A DNA stretch of 64,000 bases from Micrococcales bacterium (GTDB lineage Bacteria; Actinomycetota; Actinomycetes; Actinomycetales; Microbacteriaceae). The stretch lies in NCBI GenBank assembly GCA_016212425.1, contig JACRGJ010000086.1:1-64000 (forward strand), written 5' to 3'. The position numbers and the translations under genes are program-made. Positions 16,607-25,114 of the stretch are shown piece after piece. Each line of letters begins with the position of its first letter. The first letter of the stretch is position 1. The notes under the pieces are model-generated. The model saw only the letters and a list, made by a program, of their open reading frames with translations. It was not told the DNA's origin and did no database searches.

Positions 16607-17050
16607 GTGCAGGTGAGTCCCGATCCCGAAGCGTCCGTCGATCCGCTCGCGCGGATGGCGGAGTGGCCCACCGGTCGCCTGCTCTCCGTCGCCGCCCGAT
16701 CGGTCGAACGCGCCTGGCACGCCGGGCTCTCCGAGCTCGGACTCACCCACGCCGGGCTCATCGTGCTGGACCTCCTCGCCGAGGGACCGGTAGCCCAGGT
16801 CGACCTCGCCCGCCGGGGCCGGGTCACCCCGCAGACGATGTCGCGCACGGTCGACACCCTCGTGGCCGCGGGCTACGTCCGCCGCACCGCCGACCCTCTC
16901 GACCGGCGCATCCGCATCGTCGAGCGCACCGAGGCCGGACTCCGCGTCTTCACCGCGTCGGGGTCGCTCGAGAGCCGGATCTTCCCGGACGTGGAGGGCG
17001 TCGGCGAACTCCGCGCGGCGCTGCTGCAGATCATCCGCGCGGAACGGTGA
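16607..17050 (+). CDS. MarR family transcriptional regulator of the adjacent exporter
   Basis: A 147-residue winged-helix protein. The DNA-recognition region is DLARRGRVTPQTMSRTVDTLVAAGYVRR, and the wing contains DPLDRRIRIVERTEAG. Divergence from the DHA2 exporter with a shared palindrome is the classic arrangement for drug-responsive control. Start: GTG 16607 or GTG 16613; neither has a good ribosome binding site, and leaderless starts are common here. Confidence 0.9.
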   Translation: MQVSPDPEASVDPLARMAEWPTGRLLSVAARSVERAWHAGLSELGLTHAGLIVLDLLAEGPVAQVDLARRGRVTPQTMSRTVDTLVAAGYVRRTADPLDRRIRIVERTEAGLRVFTASGSLESRIFPDVEGVGELRAALLQIIRAER

Positions 17051-17066
17051 ACCGAGGTCTTTTCGC

Positions 17067-17103
17067 GTGCCCCCTGTACGGGGGACAGAACTTCGGTTAG
17101 CGT
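17067..17103 (+). promoter_or_regulatory. Promoter of the large subtilase with a ccccc/ggggg hairpin
   Basis: ccccc-tgtac-ggggg (17070-17084) is flanked by a further gt/ac pair. It lies just upstream of tagcgt (17098-17103), the likely -10 box. The palindrome covers the -35 area, so it could be an operator, or the terminator of the MarR gene that ends at 17050. Confidence 0.4.
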
Positions 17104-17165
17104 CCATCTCACGCGCAGATCCCGACTGCCCGGTCCACCACTCCTTCGCACGATCGGAACCTCTG

Positions 17166-20100
17166 TTGGGTTACACACGCGCCGCACGACTGCGCTCGCT
17201 CCTCGCCGGAACGGCGGTCGCCGCCCTGGTCGGATCCGCCCTCACCCTGGGTGCCGCCGGCGCCGCCACTGCCGCGCCGGCCCTCGACACAGGTCTCGGC
17301 CTGGGCATCCAGAAGCCGGGCGCGACCAGCTACACCCCCGGCCGTTACGTGGTCACGCTGCGCCAGCACCCGGCGGCCACGTACACCGGCGGAGTGTCGG
17401 GCCTCGCGGCGACGAAGCCCGCGGTCGGACGTCAGCTGCGCGCCGAGTCAGCGCCCGTCGAGAAGTACACCGACTATCTGGGCGCCGAGCAGAAGAAGGT
17501 TGCCGCAGCGGTCGGAGCGAAGATCGACTACTCCTACCGCCTCGCGCTCAACGGGTTCTCCTCACAGCTCTCGGCGGCGCAGGCCGCGAAGCTCGCTGCC
17601 GACAAGGACGTCGCCGCGGTCACGCTGGACGAGAAGCTACAGGTGCAGGCTCAATCCGGAGTGCAGTTCCTCGGCCTCGACGGCGAGAACGGGGTCTGGT
17701 CGAAGGTCGGCGGAGTGCAGAACGCGGGCAAGGGCGTCGTCGTCGGCGTGCTCGACACCGGCATCGCGCCGGAGAACCCGTCGTTCGCGGGCGCGAAGCT
17801 CGGCACCTCCGCCGGCGCGGATCCGTACCTGAACGGCAGCACGATCACCTACGCGAAGGGCGACGGCGGCACCTTCACCGGCGTCTGCCAGCGCGGCGTG
17901 CAGTTCACGGCATCCGACTGCTCGACGAAGATCGTCGGCGCCCGGTACTACGTCACGGGATTCGGGGCGGGCAATATCGCGCCGGTCTCCGGAGGCGAGT
18001 ACCTCTCCCCGCGTGACGGCGACGCGCACGGCTCGCACACCGCCTCCACCGCCGTAGGCAACGCGGGCGTGAAGGCCACCGTCGAGGGCCGTGACTTCGG
18101 CCAGATCGCCGGGGTCGCGCCCGCGGCGAAGGTCGCCGCCTACAAGGTCTGCTGGACCGGCGATCCGGCCCAGGCCGTCGCCGACGGATGCGCGACGAGC
18201 GACATGGTCGCGGCCATCAACCAGGCGGTCGCCGACGGGGTCGACGTCCTCAACTTCTCGATCGGCGGAGGCGCGGCCCAGACCACCGTCTCGGCCACGG
18301 ACCAGGCGTTCCTCGGCGCCGCGGCCGCCGGCATCTTCGTCTCCGCCTCGGCCGGCAACGCGGGGCCCGGCGCGACGACCCTCGACAACGCGGCGCCGTG
18401 GGAGACCACCGTCGCGGCATCCACCATCCCCGGCTACGAGGCCACCGTGACCCTCGGGAACGGGCAGAAGTACGCGGGCGCCTCGGTCACCGTCGACGCC
18501 CCGGTCACGGGCGATCTGGTCCGCGCGGATCAGGTCGCCGCGCCCGGCGTCGCCGATGCCGTGCTCTGCGGTCCGAACTCGCTCGACGCCGCCAAGGTGG
18601 CGGGGAAGATCGTCTGGTGCCAACGCGGCGTCTACGACCGCGTCGCGAAGTCGGCGGAGGTCAAGCGTGCGGGGGGCATCGGGATGATCCTCGTCAACGC
18701 GACGCCGAACTCGGTCGACTCGGACAGCCACTCCGTGCCGACGGTGCACCTGAACGCGCAGTACTACCGGGCCACCTTCGACTACGCCGGCACCGCCGGG
18801 GCGACCGCGACGCTGACCCCCGAGAACAGCACGGGCGTGACCGTCCCGGTGCCCCAGGTCGCGAGCTTCTCGAGCCGCGGTCCGGTCGAGGCGGACGGCA
18901 GCGACATCCTGAAGCCCGACATCGCGGCGCCCGGCGTCGGCGTGCTCGCCGCGGGCGCCAACCCGGCCGGCGGCACCCCCACCTGGGAGTTCCTCTCCGG
19001 CACCTCGATGGCGGCCCCGCACATCGCCGGTCTGGCCGCCCTCTACCTCGGGGTGAAGCCCACCGCGTCGCCGATGGAGATCAAGAGCGCGATGATGACC
19101 AGCGCCTACGACACCGTCGATGAGAACGGCGCGCGGGTGAGCGACCCGTTCGCGCAGGGTGCCGGGCAGGTCGAGGCGCGCAAGTTCCTCGACCCGGGGC
19201 TCGTCTACCTCAGCGGCACCCAGGACTGGCTCTCCTACATCGTGGGGGCCGGGTATACGCTCAGCGACCCGTCGGTCGAGGCGATCGATCCGTCGGATCT
19301 GAACCTCGCCTCCATCTCGATCGGCTCGCTCACCGGAACCCAGACGGTGACGCGCACCGTGACCAGCACCCGCGCCGGGCAGTTCGTTGCCCAGCCGGTG
19401 GCGATGAAGGGCGTTCGCGCGACCGTGTCGCCGAAGCGGCTGAACTTCACCGCCGCGGGCCAGTCGAAGAGCTACACGGTGACCTTCTCGCGCACCACCG
19501 CCAAGCTCGACGCCTTCACCACGGGGTACCTGCGCTGGGTCGGCGGAGACACGATCGTCCGCAGCCCGCTCGCCGTGCGGCCGGTGACGGTGCTCGCACC
19601 GAACGCGGTCAGCGGCTCGGGGCTCTCCGGATCGACGAAGGTGGACGTCACGCCGGGCTTCACGGGGAGCCTGCCCCTGAACCTGACCGGCCTCACCCCG
19701 GGGACCAAGCTCGTGGATCCGGCGGGCTCGTCGCCGGACCGCTCCGGCAGCGGCACGGCAGGGGCCACGTTCAGCTGGGAGGTGGCAGTGCCCGCGGGCA
19801 CCTCGTTCGCCCGGTTCGACGAGAAGGCGGTGAACCAGGACGCGGACCTCGACCTCACGGTCGAGCTGCTCGACAAGCCGGGCGGCACGCCGCAGGTGGG
19901 GTATCAGTCTGCGACGGGATCGGCCGACGAGCGGGTCGACATCCCCGCTCCGGACGCGGGCACCTACCGCGTGACCGTGGCGGTGTTCTCGGGCACGAGC
20001 GCGTTCGACCTCACCACCTTCGTGGTGCCGGCCAGCGGGGGCGTCGGGTCGTTCACGGCCACGCCGAACCCGCTCCCGGCGACGCAGGGCACGCCCACCT

Positions 20101-20765
20101 CCTACACGCTGTCCTGGGCGGGGCTCACCCCGCGCACCCAGTACCTCGGCGTCGTCGGCTACGGCACCAGCTCCGCGCGCACCGTGCTGCAGGTCGACGC
20201 GGGCGAGCCGCCCGCGCCGGTCGCGACCGTCGCTCCGGCGATCAGCGGGACACCCCAGGTCGGGCGCACGCTCACCGCATCCTCCGGCACCTGGGACGTG
20301 CAGGGCTTGAGCTTCGCCTACCAGTGGCAGGTGGACGGGGCTGACGTCCCCGGGGCGACGGGCTCGAGCTACACGGTGCGCTCGAACGACCAGGGCAAAG
20401 CGGTCACGGTGCGGGTCACCGCGTCCACAGCCGGTCTGCCGGACGGTACTGCGACCTCCGCTCCCGTCACGGTGAAGTACGTCGCGAAGGTGACGCAGCG
20501 ACTCTCGACGCCGGTGGCGTTCTCGAGCCAGCGGGTGCAGGTCGACATCGCGGTGACCACCGGCACGACGACCCCGCCGACCGGCACGGTCGCGGTGCGG
20601 GTGAACGGCCGCACGGTGTCGGGCACGCTCGACGCCGAGGGAATGGCCACCGTAAAGCTTCCGCGCCTGCGCTCGGGGATCTACACGGTGACGACGACCT
20701 ACCTCGGCAGCGAGACCGTCGCTCCGGCCACCTCGGGCCGGAAGTACCTGGTCGTCCTCTTCTAG
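17166..20765 (+). CDS. Large secreted S8 subtilase with PA and Ig-like domains
   Basis: A 1199-residue extracellular protease. A TTG start at 17166 gives an ideal signal peptide (basic GYTRAARLR, then a hydrophobic stretch ending near residue 37). It is followed by an I9 propeptide (YVVTLRQHP to about residue 155) and the S8 domain with Asp197 (VLDTGIA), His288 (DAHGSHTAS) and Ser614 (LSGTSMAAPHIAG). A protease-associated insert lies around residues 440-520 (VAGKIVWCQRGVYDR). The C-terminal part has Fn3-like and prepeptidase-like regions, an Ig-like domain (FAYQWQVDGADVPGATGSSY, about 1045) and a final Ig-like fold. There is no sortase motif, so it is probably released. Confidence 0.9.
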   Translation: MGYTRAARLRSLLAGTAVAALVGSALTLGAAGAATAAPALDTGLGLGIQKPGATSYTPGRYVVTLRQHPAATYTGGVSGLAATKPAVGRQLRAESAPVEKYTDYLGAEQKKVAAAVGAKIDYSYRLALNGFSSQLSAAQAAKLAADKDVAAVTLDEKLQVQAQSGVQFLGLDGENGVWSKVGGVQNAGKGVVVGVLDTGIAPENPSFAGAKLGTSAGADPYLNGSTITYAKGDGGTFTGVCQRGVQFTASDCSTKIVGARYYVTGFGAGNIAPVSGGEYLSPRDGDAHGSHTASTAVGNAGVKATVEGRDFGQIAGVAPAAKVAAYKVCWTGDPAQAVADGCATSDMVAAINQAVADGVDVLNFSIGGGAAQTTVSATDQAFLGAAAAGIFVSASAGNAGPGATTLDNAAPWETTVAASTIPGYEATVTLGNGQKYAGASVTVDAPVTGDLVRADQVAAPGVADAVLCGPNSLDAAKVAGKIVWCQRGVYDRVAKSAEVKRAGGIGMILVNATPNSVDSDSHSVPTVHLNAQYYRATFDYAGTAGATATLTPENSTGVTVPVPQVASFSSRGPVEADGSDILKPDIAAPGVGVLAAGANPAGGTPTWEFLSGTSMAAPHIAGLAALYLGVKPTASPMEIKSAMMTSAYDTVDENGARVSDPFAQGAGQVEARKFLDPGLVYLSGTQDWLSYIVGAGYTLSDPSVEAIDPSDLNLASISIGSLTGTQTVTRTVTSTRAGQFVAQPVAMKGVRATVSPKRLNFTAAGQSKSYTVTFSRTTAKLDAFTTGYLRWVGGDTIVRSPLAVRPVTVLAPNAVSGSGLSGSTKVDVTPGFTGSLPLNLTGLTPGTKLVDPAGSSPDRSGSGTAGATFSWEVAVPAGTSFARFDEKAVNQDADLDLTVELLDKPGGTPQVGYQSATGSADERVDIPAPDAGTYRVTVAVFSGTSAFDLTTFVVPASGGVGSFTATPNPLPATQGTPTSYTLSWAGLTPRTQYLGVVGYGTSSARTVLQVDAGEPPAPVATVAPAISGTPQVGRTLTASSGTWDVQGLSFAYQWQVDGADVPGATGSSYTVRSNDQGKAVTVRVTASTAGLPDGTATSAPVTVKYVAKVTQRLSTPVAFSSQRVQVDIAVTTGTTTPPTGTVAVRVNGRTVSGTLDAEGMATVKLPRLRSGIYTVTTTYLGSETVAPATSGRKYLVVLF

Positions 20766-20856
20766 GGTCCCGGTCCCGCGGGCTCCTGCATTCGGTGTGG
20801 GGGCTCGCGAGCTCCGGTCCGGATGGTTCCGGGGCACCCTGCAGGACGCCTCCGGG

Positions 20857-21375
20857 TCAGACCGTGAGGAGGGCGCGCACCTCGAGGTCCGCAAGCTGCT
20901 CGCGGCCGCCGAGGTCGGCGAGCTCGATCGCCACGGCCCCGCCCGCCACCTCCAGTCCCGCCAGACGGAGAAGGTCGACGGTCGCGCGCATCGTGCCCCC
21001 GGTGGCGAGCACGTCGTCCACGACGAGCACCCGCGTCCCCGGCGCGGTCCCGGCAGCGGGGATCTCGAGGGAGGCCCTCCCGTACTCGAGCTCGTAGTCG
21101 CGGCGCAGCGTCGGCGGCGGGAGCTTGCCCGCCTTCCGCACCACCATCACCCCACGCCGGGTCAGCGCCGCTGCCGCGGCGGCGAGCACGAAACCGCGCG
21201 CCTCGATACCGGCGATCGAGGCCGCGTCCGAGCCCTGGACCAGCGCGAGGGACACGGCGCGCAGCGCCTCGGCATCCGCGAACACGGGACTGAGGTCGCG
21301 GAACAGGACGCCGGGCTGCGGGAAATCGGGGGTGAGGGACGTGAGGCGCTCGAGCGCCTCGATGGCGGCGATCAT
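20857..21375 (-). CDS. apt: Adenine phosphoribosyltransferase
   Basis: Salvages adenine to AMP using PRPP in the cytosol. The 172-residue product has the usual length. Motifs are FPQPGVLFRDLSPVF at the N-terminus, GIEARGFVLAAA, and the PRPP-binding VLVVDDVLATGGTMRA near residues 120-135. The start is the ATG at 21375, as the protein alignment begins there. It is convergent with the large subtilase and divergent from lemA. Confidence 0.95.
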   Translation of the reverse strand: MIAAIEALERLTSLTPDFPQPGVLFRDLSPVFADAEALRAVSLALVQGSDAASIAGIEARGFVLAAAAAALTRRGVMVVRKAGKLPPPTLRRDYELEYGRASLEIPAAGTAPGTRVLVVDDVLATGGTMRATVDLLRLAGLEVAGGAVAIELADLGGREQLADLEVRALLTV

Positions 21376-21448
21376 GCCCTCGATCCTGCCAGTGGAGCCC
21401 CCCGCACTCCCCGCCGCGGGCCGGAAGGCACGCCGTAGACTCCCCGGC

Positions 21449-22015
21449 ATGGAGTGGCTCATCGTCGTCGGCATCATCGTCGTGCTCGCCGTCATCGCCG
21501 GGATCTACCTCTGGTCGACCTACAACTCGCTCGTCACCCTCAAGGTGCGCGTGGACGAGGCCTGGAGCGACATCACGGTGCAGCTGAAGCGCCGGGCCGA
21601 CTTCATCCCGAACCTCGTCAGCACGGTGCAGGGCTACGCGACCCACGAACGCCAGGTCTTCGAGAACGTCACCCAGTCGCGCGCCGCGACGCTCAGCGCG
21701 CAGACGCCGGCAGAGGCCTCCGCCGCCGAGAACCGGATGCAGACCGCCCTGAAGTCGATCTTCGCCGTGGCGGAGGCGTACCCCCAGCTGCAGGCGAGTC
21801 AGAACTTCCTGAGCCTTCAGGGCGAGCTCGTCGACACCGAGGACAAGATCCAGGCGGCGCGCCGTTTCTATAACGGCGGGGTCCGGGAGTTCAACACGAA
21901 GATCCAGGTGTTCCCCAACACGCTGTTCGTGCGCCGACTCGGCTTCACCGAGCGCGAGTTCTTCGAGGTCGACGAGCCCGCCGCCATCGCCGAGCCGCCT
22001 CGCGTGCAGTTCTAG
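21449..22015 (+). CDS. LemA family protein
   Basis: A 188-residue membrane-anchored protein. The N-terminal membrane segment WLIVVGIIVVLAVIAGIYLW is followed by the family core: YNSLVTLKVRVDEAWSDI, LKRRADFIPNLVSTVQGYA, and AYPQLQASQNFLSLQ. The C-terminus has FYNGGVREFNTKIQVFPN. LemA proteins are often coupled to envelope stress proteases, and an M48 protease follows after 46 bp. A tagact box 7 nt before the ATG suggests leaderless expression. The exact function of LemA is not known. Confidence 0.93.
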   Translation: MEWLIVVGIIVVLAVIAGIYLWSTYNSLVTLKVRVDEAWSDITVQLKRRADFIPNLVSTVQGYATHERQVFENVTQSRAATLSAQTPAEASAAENRMQTALKSIFAVAEAYPQLQASQNFLSLQGELVDTEDKIQAARRFYNGGVREFNTKIQVFPNTLFVRRLGFTEREFFEVDEPAAIAEPPRVQF

Positions 22016-22049
22016 GCCCGCACCCCGCTTGCACCGAGTACAGCCCCGC

Positions 22050-22055
22050 TAGGGT
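22050..22055 (+). promoter_or_regulatory. -10 box of a leaderless promoter for the M48 protease
   Basis: tagggt lies 6 nt before the ATG at 22062. Confidence 0.5.
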
Positions 22056-22061
22056 CGCGAC

Positions 22062-22958
22062 ATGTACAGCGCGATCGCCGCGAACAAGCGCAACACGGTG
22101 ATCATCATCGTGGTCTTCGTGATCGTCGTCGGGCTGCTCGGGCTCCTGTGGGGGTGGCTCGCCGGAAGCTGGACGATCTCGATCCTGGTGCTCGTCATCG
22201 CCGTCGGCTACGCCGTGTTCCAGTACTTCGCGGCGGGGGCGCAGACGGTGGCGCTCGCGGGCGGTCGCCGGATCGAGAAGGCCGGCAACCCTCGGCTCTA
22301 CCGGATCGTCGAGAACCTGGCGATCACGGACGGGCTGCCGATGCCGAAGGTCTACATCATCGACGACCCCGCACCGAACGCCTTCGCCACAGGCCGCGAT
22401 CCGCAGCACGCCCTCGTCGCGGTCACCACCGGCATCCTCGACATCATGGACGACCGCGAGCTCGAGGGGGTCATGGCGCACGAGCTGGGCCACGTGAAGA
22501 ACTACGACATCCGCGTCTCGCTCATCGTCTTCGGCCTCGTCGTCGCTGTCGGCCTCATCGCCGACATCGCCCTGCGGGTGCTGTTCTTCACCGGCGGCCG
22601 CAACCGCAGCGACTCCAACGGCGGCGGCCCGGCGGCGATCCTCCTTCTCGTGATCGGGATCGCGGCGGCGGTGCTCGCGCCGCTCGCCGCGGGCGTCGTG
22701 CAGGCTGCCGTGTCGCGTCAGCGCGAGTACCTCGCGGATGCCACAGGCGCTCTCACCACCCGCGATCCGGAGGGGCTGGCGAGCGCGCTGAACACGCTCC
22801 AGATGCAGGGGCGTCCCGTGCGCCGCACGAACACCTCGATGTCCCACCTGTGGATCACCGACCCGAACAGGCCCGGTCTGGTATCGCGCCTGTTCTCCAC
22901 GCACCCGCCTCTCCCTGACCGGATCCGCCGCCTCCTCGACAGCGCCACGACGTTCTGA
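22062..22958 (+). CDS. htpX: M48 family membrane metalloprotease (HtpX-like)
   Basis: A zinc protease of the cytoplasmic membrane involved in quality control of membrane proteins. The 298-residue product has two N-terminal membrane segments (about 13-60), the HELGH zinc motif at residues 140-144 with the third ligand in QREYLADATGAL, and two further hydrophobic segments (about 157-215). It ends with FSTHPPLPDRIRRL, typical of HtpX. Its pairing with LemA is common in bacteria and suggests a shared envelope function. Confidence 0.92.
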   Translation: MYSAIAANKRNTVIIIVVFVIVVGLLGLLWGWLAGSWTISILVLVIAVGYAVFQYFAAGAQTVALAGGRRIEKAGNPRLYRIVENLAITDGLPMPKVYIIDDPAPNAFATGRDPQHALVAVTTGILDIMDDRELEGVMAHELGHVKNYDIRVSLIVFGLVVAVGLIADIALRVLFFTGGRNRSDSNGGGPAAILLLVIGIAAAVLAPLAAGVVQAAVSRQREYLADATGALTTRDPEGLASALNTLQMQGRPVRRTNTSMSHLWITDPNRPGLVSRLFSTHPPLPDRIRRLLDSATTF

Positions 22959-23004
22959 GCCGGGGCTCGCGCGCGGGTGCGGGGTGTCCGGGGCCGCGGA
23001 CGGG

Positions 23005-24234
23005 CTACACGGCGCCGGAGCCGCGCGGCAGGAGCGGCACCCGGGCCTCGGCGGCCAGGCGCGGAGCGAGATCGCCCCAGCCGGCGATCTGCACGCCCTC
23101 GAGGCGCTGCCACGCGGCGATCTCGCGCAGCAGAGGGACGACCCGCTGCTCGAGTGCAGGGGGTGCAGCCGGCTCGGTCCAGGCGGACTGGACGCGCAGC
23201 ACGCCTCGCTGTCTGTCGCTCTTCAGGTCGATCCGTCCGACGAGGGCGTCGTCGACGAGAAGCGGCAACGTGTAGTACCCGAAGCGGCGCCGGGCGGGCG
23301 GGGTGTAGATCTCGATCCGGTACTCGAAGTCGAACACCCGCAGCGTGCGCCGGCGGTCCCAGACGACGGGGTCGAACGGCGACAGCAGCGCGACGGTGTC
23401 GATGCGGCGCGGGATGCGGGCGGCGGGGTCCGCGTACGCGGGCTCGCGCCAGCCCTCGACCCGCAGCTCCACCACCTCGCCCGACTCGACCAGCTCGCGC
23501 ATCGCGACCTTCGCCTCGGCGAGGTAGGGGAGGCGGAAGTAGTCGCGGGCATCCGCGACCGTCGCGACGCCGAGGGCCACCACCCCTCGGCGCAGCAGCT
23601 CGCGGATAGCGTCGGCGTGCGGCACGGCGGCCGCGAGGGTTTCGGGGGGCAGCACCTGTTCCGGCAGGCCGTAGCGGCGCTCGAACCGGATGCGACCGGC
23701 CGACATCACCTCGCCCGTGCGGAACAGCGCCTCGAGCCCCAGCTTCGCGTCCGACCAGTCCCACCACGGTCCGCGGCGTGGCCCGTCGTCGCCCTCGATC
23801 TCTCCGGCGGTCATCGGGCCGCGCGCGGCGAGCTCGGTGAGCAGACCGTCCAGGAGCGGTCGTCGCTCGGCGGCCCAGCGGCCCCACTCGTCCTCGCGGG
23901 CGGCGTACCGATCCATCCGGTGCCGCAGCAGCGGGAGCGTCTCGACGGGCACGATCGCGGCGGCGTGCGCCCAGAACTCGAGGTAGCGGCGCGGCGGCCG
24001 GGTGGCGAAGACGAGGCGGTCGAGCAGATTCTTGTCGTAGGGGCCGAGGCGCGCGAGGACCGGCAGGTAGTGACTGCGCTCGAACACGTTCACCGAGTCG
24101 AGCTGCAGCAGCTGCAGACGCTGGATCAGCAGGTTCAATTGACGGGTGCCGACGGACGCCGGCCGCGGCACCGCGAACCCCTGAGCGCCCAGCGCGAGCC
24201 GCCGGGCCTGCGCCGCGGAGATGCTGTCCACCAC
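23005..24234 (-). CDS. YcaQ/AlkX-type winged-helix DNA glycosylase (HTH_42 family)
   Basis: A 409-residue winged-helix protein of the YcaQ/AlkZ family, whose characterised members remove alkylated bases and unhook DNA interstrand crosslinks. The catalytic region reads LQLDSVNVFERSHYLPVLARLG: the Q44-L45-D46 motif matches the QxD form (YcaQ/AlkX) rather than QxQ (AlkZ). SPFDPVVWDRRRTLRVFDFEY and YYTLPLLVDDALVGRIDLK are further family segments. No biosynthetic cluster lies near, so a general housekeeping repair role is more likely than self-resistance. Confidence 0.88.
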   Translation of the reverse strand: MVDSISAAQARRLALGAQGFAVPRPASVGTRQLNLLIQRLQLLQLDSVNVFERSHYLPVLARLGPYDKNLLDRLVFATRPPRRYLEFWAHAAAIVPVETLPLLRHRMDRYAAREDEWGRWAAERRPLLDGLLTELAARGPMTAGEIEGDDGPRRGPWWDWSDAKLGLEALFRTGEVMSAGRIRFERRYGLPEQVLPPETLAAAVPHADAIRELLRRGVVALGVATVADARDYFRLPYLAEAKVAMRELVESGEVVELRVEGWREPAYADPAARIPRRIDTVALLSPFDPVVWDRRRTLRVFDFEYRIEIYTPPARRRFGYYTLPLLVDDALVGRIDLKSDRQRGVLRVQSAWTEPAAPPALEQRVVPLLREIAAWQRLEGVQIAGWGDLAPRLAAEARVPLLPRGSGAV

Positions 24235-24375
24235 TCGCCGACCCTAGCCCGAGCATCCGACGTCGCCGTCCCGACAGCGGGCAGCTCGAGTGGGCATCTC
24301 CGTCGCGGGTCGGCACCGTAGAACGGGCCGTGTCGCGACGACGGTGTCATCTCGCGCCGGCGGGCACTGGCGCGC

Positions 24376-25059
24376 TCACTCCGTTACGAGGAGCCCGGTC
24401 AGGTATTCGGGGAGGAGGGCGACCGAGTCGAGAATCGCATCATGGGGGACCGCCTCGAGGTCGGCGCGGGAGAGGGCACCGGTCAGCACCCCCACCGCGT
24501 GTACGCCCGCGTTCCGTGCGGCGAGCAGATCGACGGCGGTGTCGCCCGCGGCGAGAACCCGGCGCACGTCCGCGACCCCGGTGCGCTCCATCGCCCGGTG
24601 GATGAGATAGGGCGCCGGGCGGCCGGCGGGCACGTCGGAGGTGGTGACCACGGCATCCAGCTGCTCGCCGACGCTCCAGCCGACGGACCGGAGCAGCGGG
24701 CCCACCACCTCGTCGTCGAAGCCGGTGGTCAGCGCCACGCGGACCCCGGATGCGCGCAGGGTCCCCAGCGCGGAGAGCACGCCCGGCAGCGCCACCGGCG
24801 GGTCGTCGCGGTAGGCCTGCGCGAGCAGCTCCCGGAAGCGAGCGAACGCCGCGTCGACGCGCTGAGGCTCGGGCTCCGGGCCGCCTCGGCGCACCAGGGC
24901 GGCGATCGCGGTGAGCTTGTCGGTGCCCATCCAGGTCTGCAGGTCCGCGGAGGCGACACGCACGCCGGTCTCCTCGACCGCGAGCCGCAGCGCGGTGTAG
25001 ACCGCGCCGTGATCGTCGATCGTGGTACCGGCCATGTCCAACGCGACGAGGTCGATCAC
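24376..25059 (-). CDS. Phosphonatase-like HAD hydrolase (PhnX-like)
   Basis: A 227-residue HAD hydrolase related to phosphonoacetaldehyde hydrolase, which cleaves a C-P bond. The nucleophile motif is DMAGTT (Asp8), with Ala two residues on as in PhnX rather than the Asp of phosphatases. MGTDK (Lys48) aligns with the PhnX region that carries the Schiff-base lysine. TTGFDDEVV is motif II, and VLAAGDTAVDLLAA motif IV. The GTG start at 25059 is 56 bp from the divergent FAD oxidoreductase, with a PHO-box-like repeat between them. The substrate is inferred, not shown. Confidence 0.87.
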   Translation of the reverse strand: MIDLVALDMAGTTIDDHGAVYTALRLAVEETGVRVASADLQTWMGTDKLTAIAALVRRGGPEPEPQRVDAAFARFRELLAQAYRDDPPVALPGVLSALGTLRASGVRVALTTGFDDEVVGPLLRSVGWSVGEQLDAVVTTSDVPAGRPAPYLIHRAMERTGVADVRRVLAAGDTAVDLLAARNAGVHAVGVLTGALSRADLEAVPHDAILDSVALLPEYLTGLLVTE

Positions 25060-25091
25060 CCTCGGAGCCTTCCCGTCGGACACGACCGCCC

Positions 25092-25109
25092 GGTGAACAT
25101 CCGGTGACC
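25092..25109. promoter_or_regulatory. PHO-box-like 11-bp direct repeat (site 1)
   Basis: ggtgaac (25092-25098) and ggtgacc (25103-25109) repeat with an 11-bp period; on the minus strand they read as GGTCACC and GTTCACC. This matches the direct-repeat PHO box known for PhoP in Streptomyces (GTTCACC-type units every 11 bp). The site lies between the divergent hydrolase and oxidoreductase genes. Confidence 0.6.
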
Positions 25110-25114
25110 GGCGG

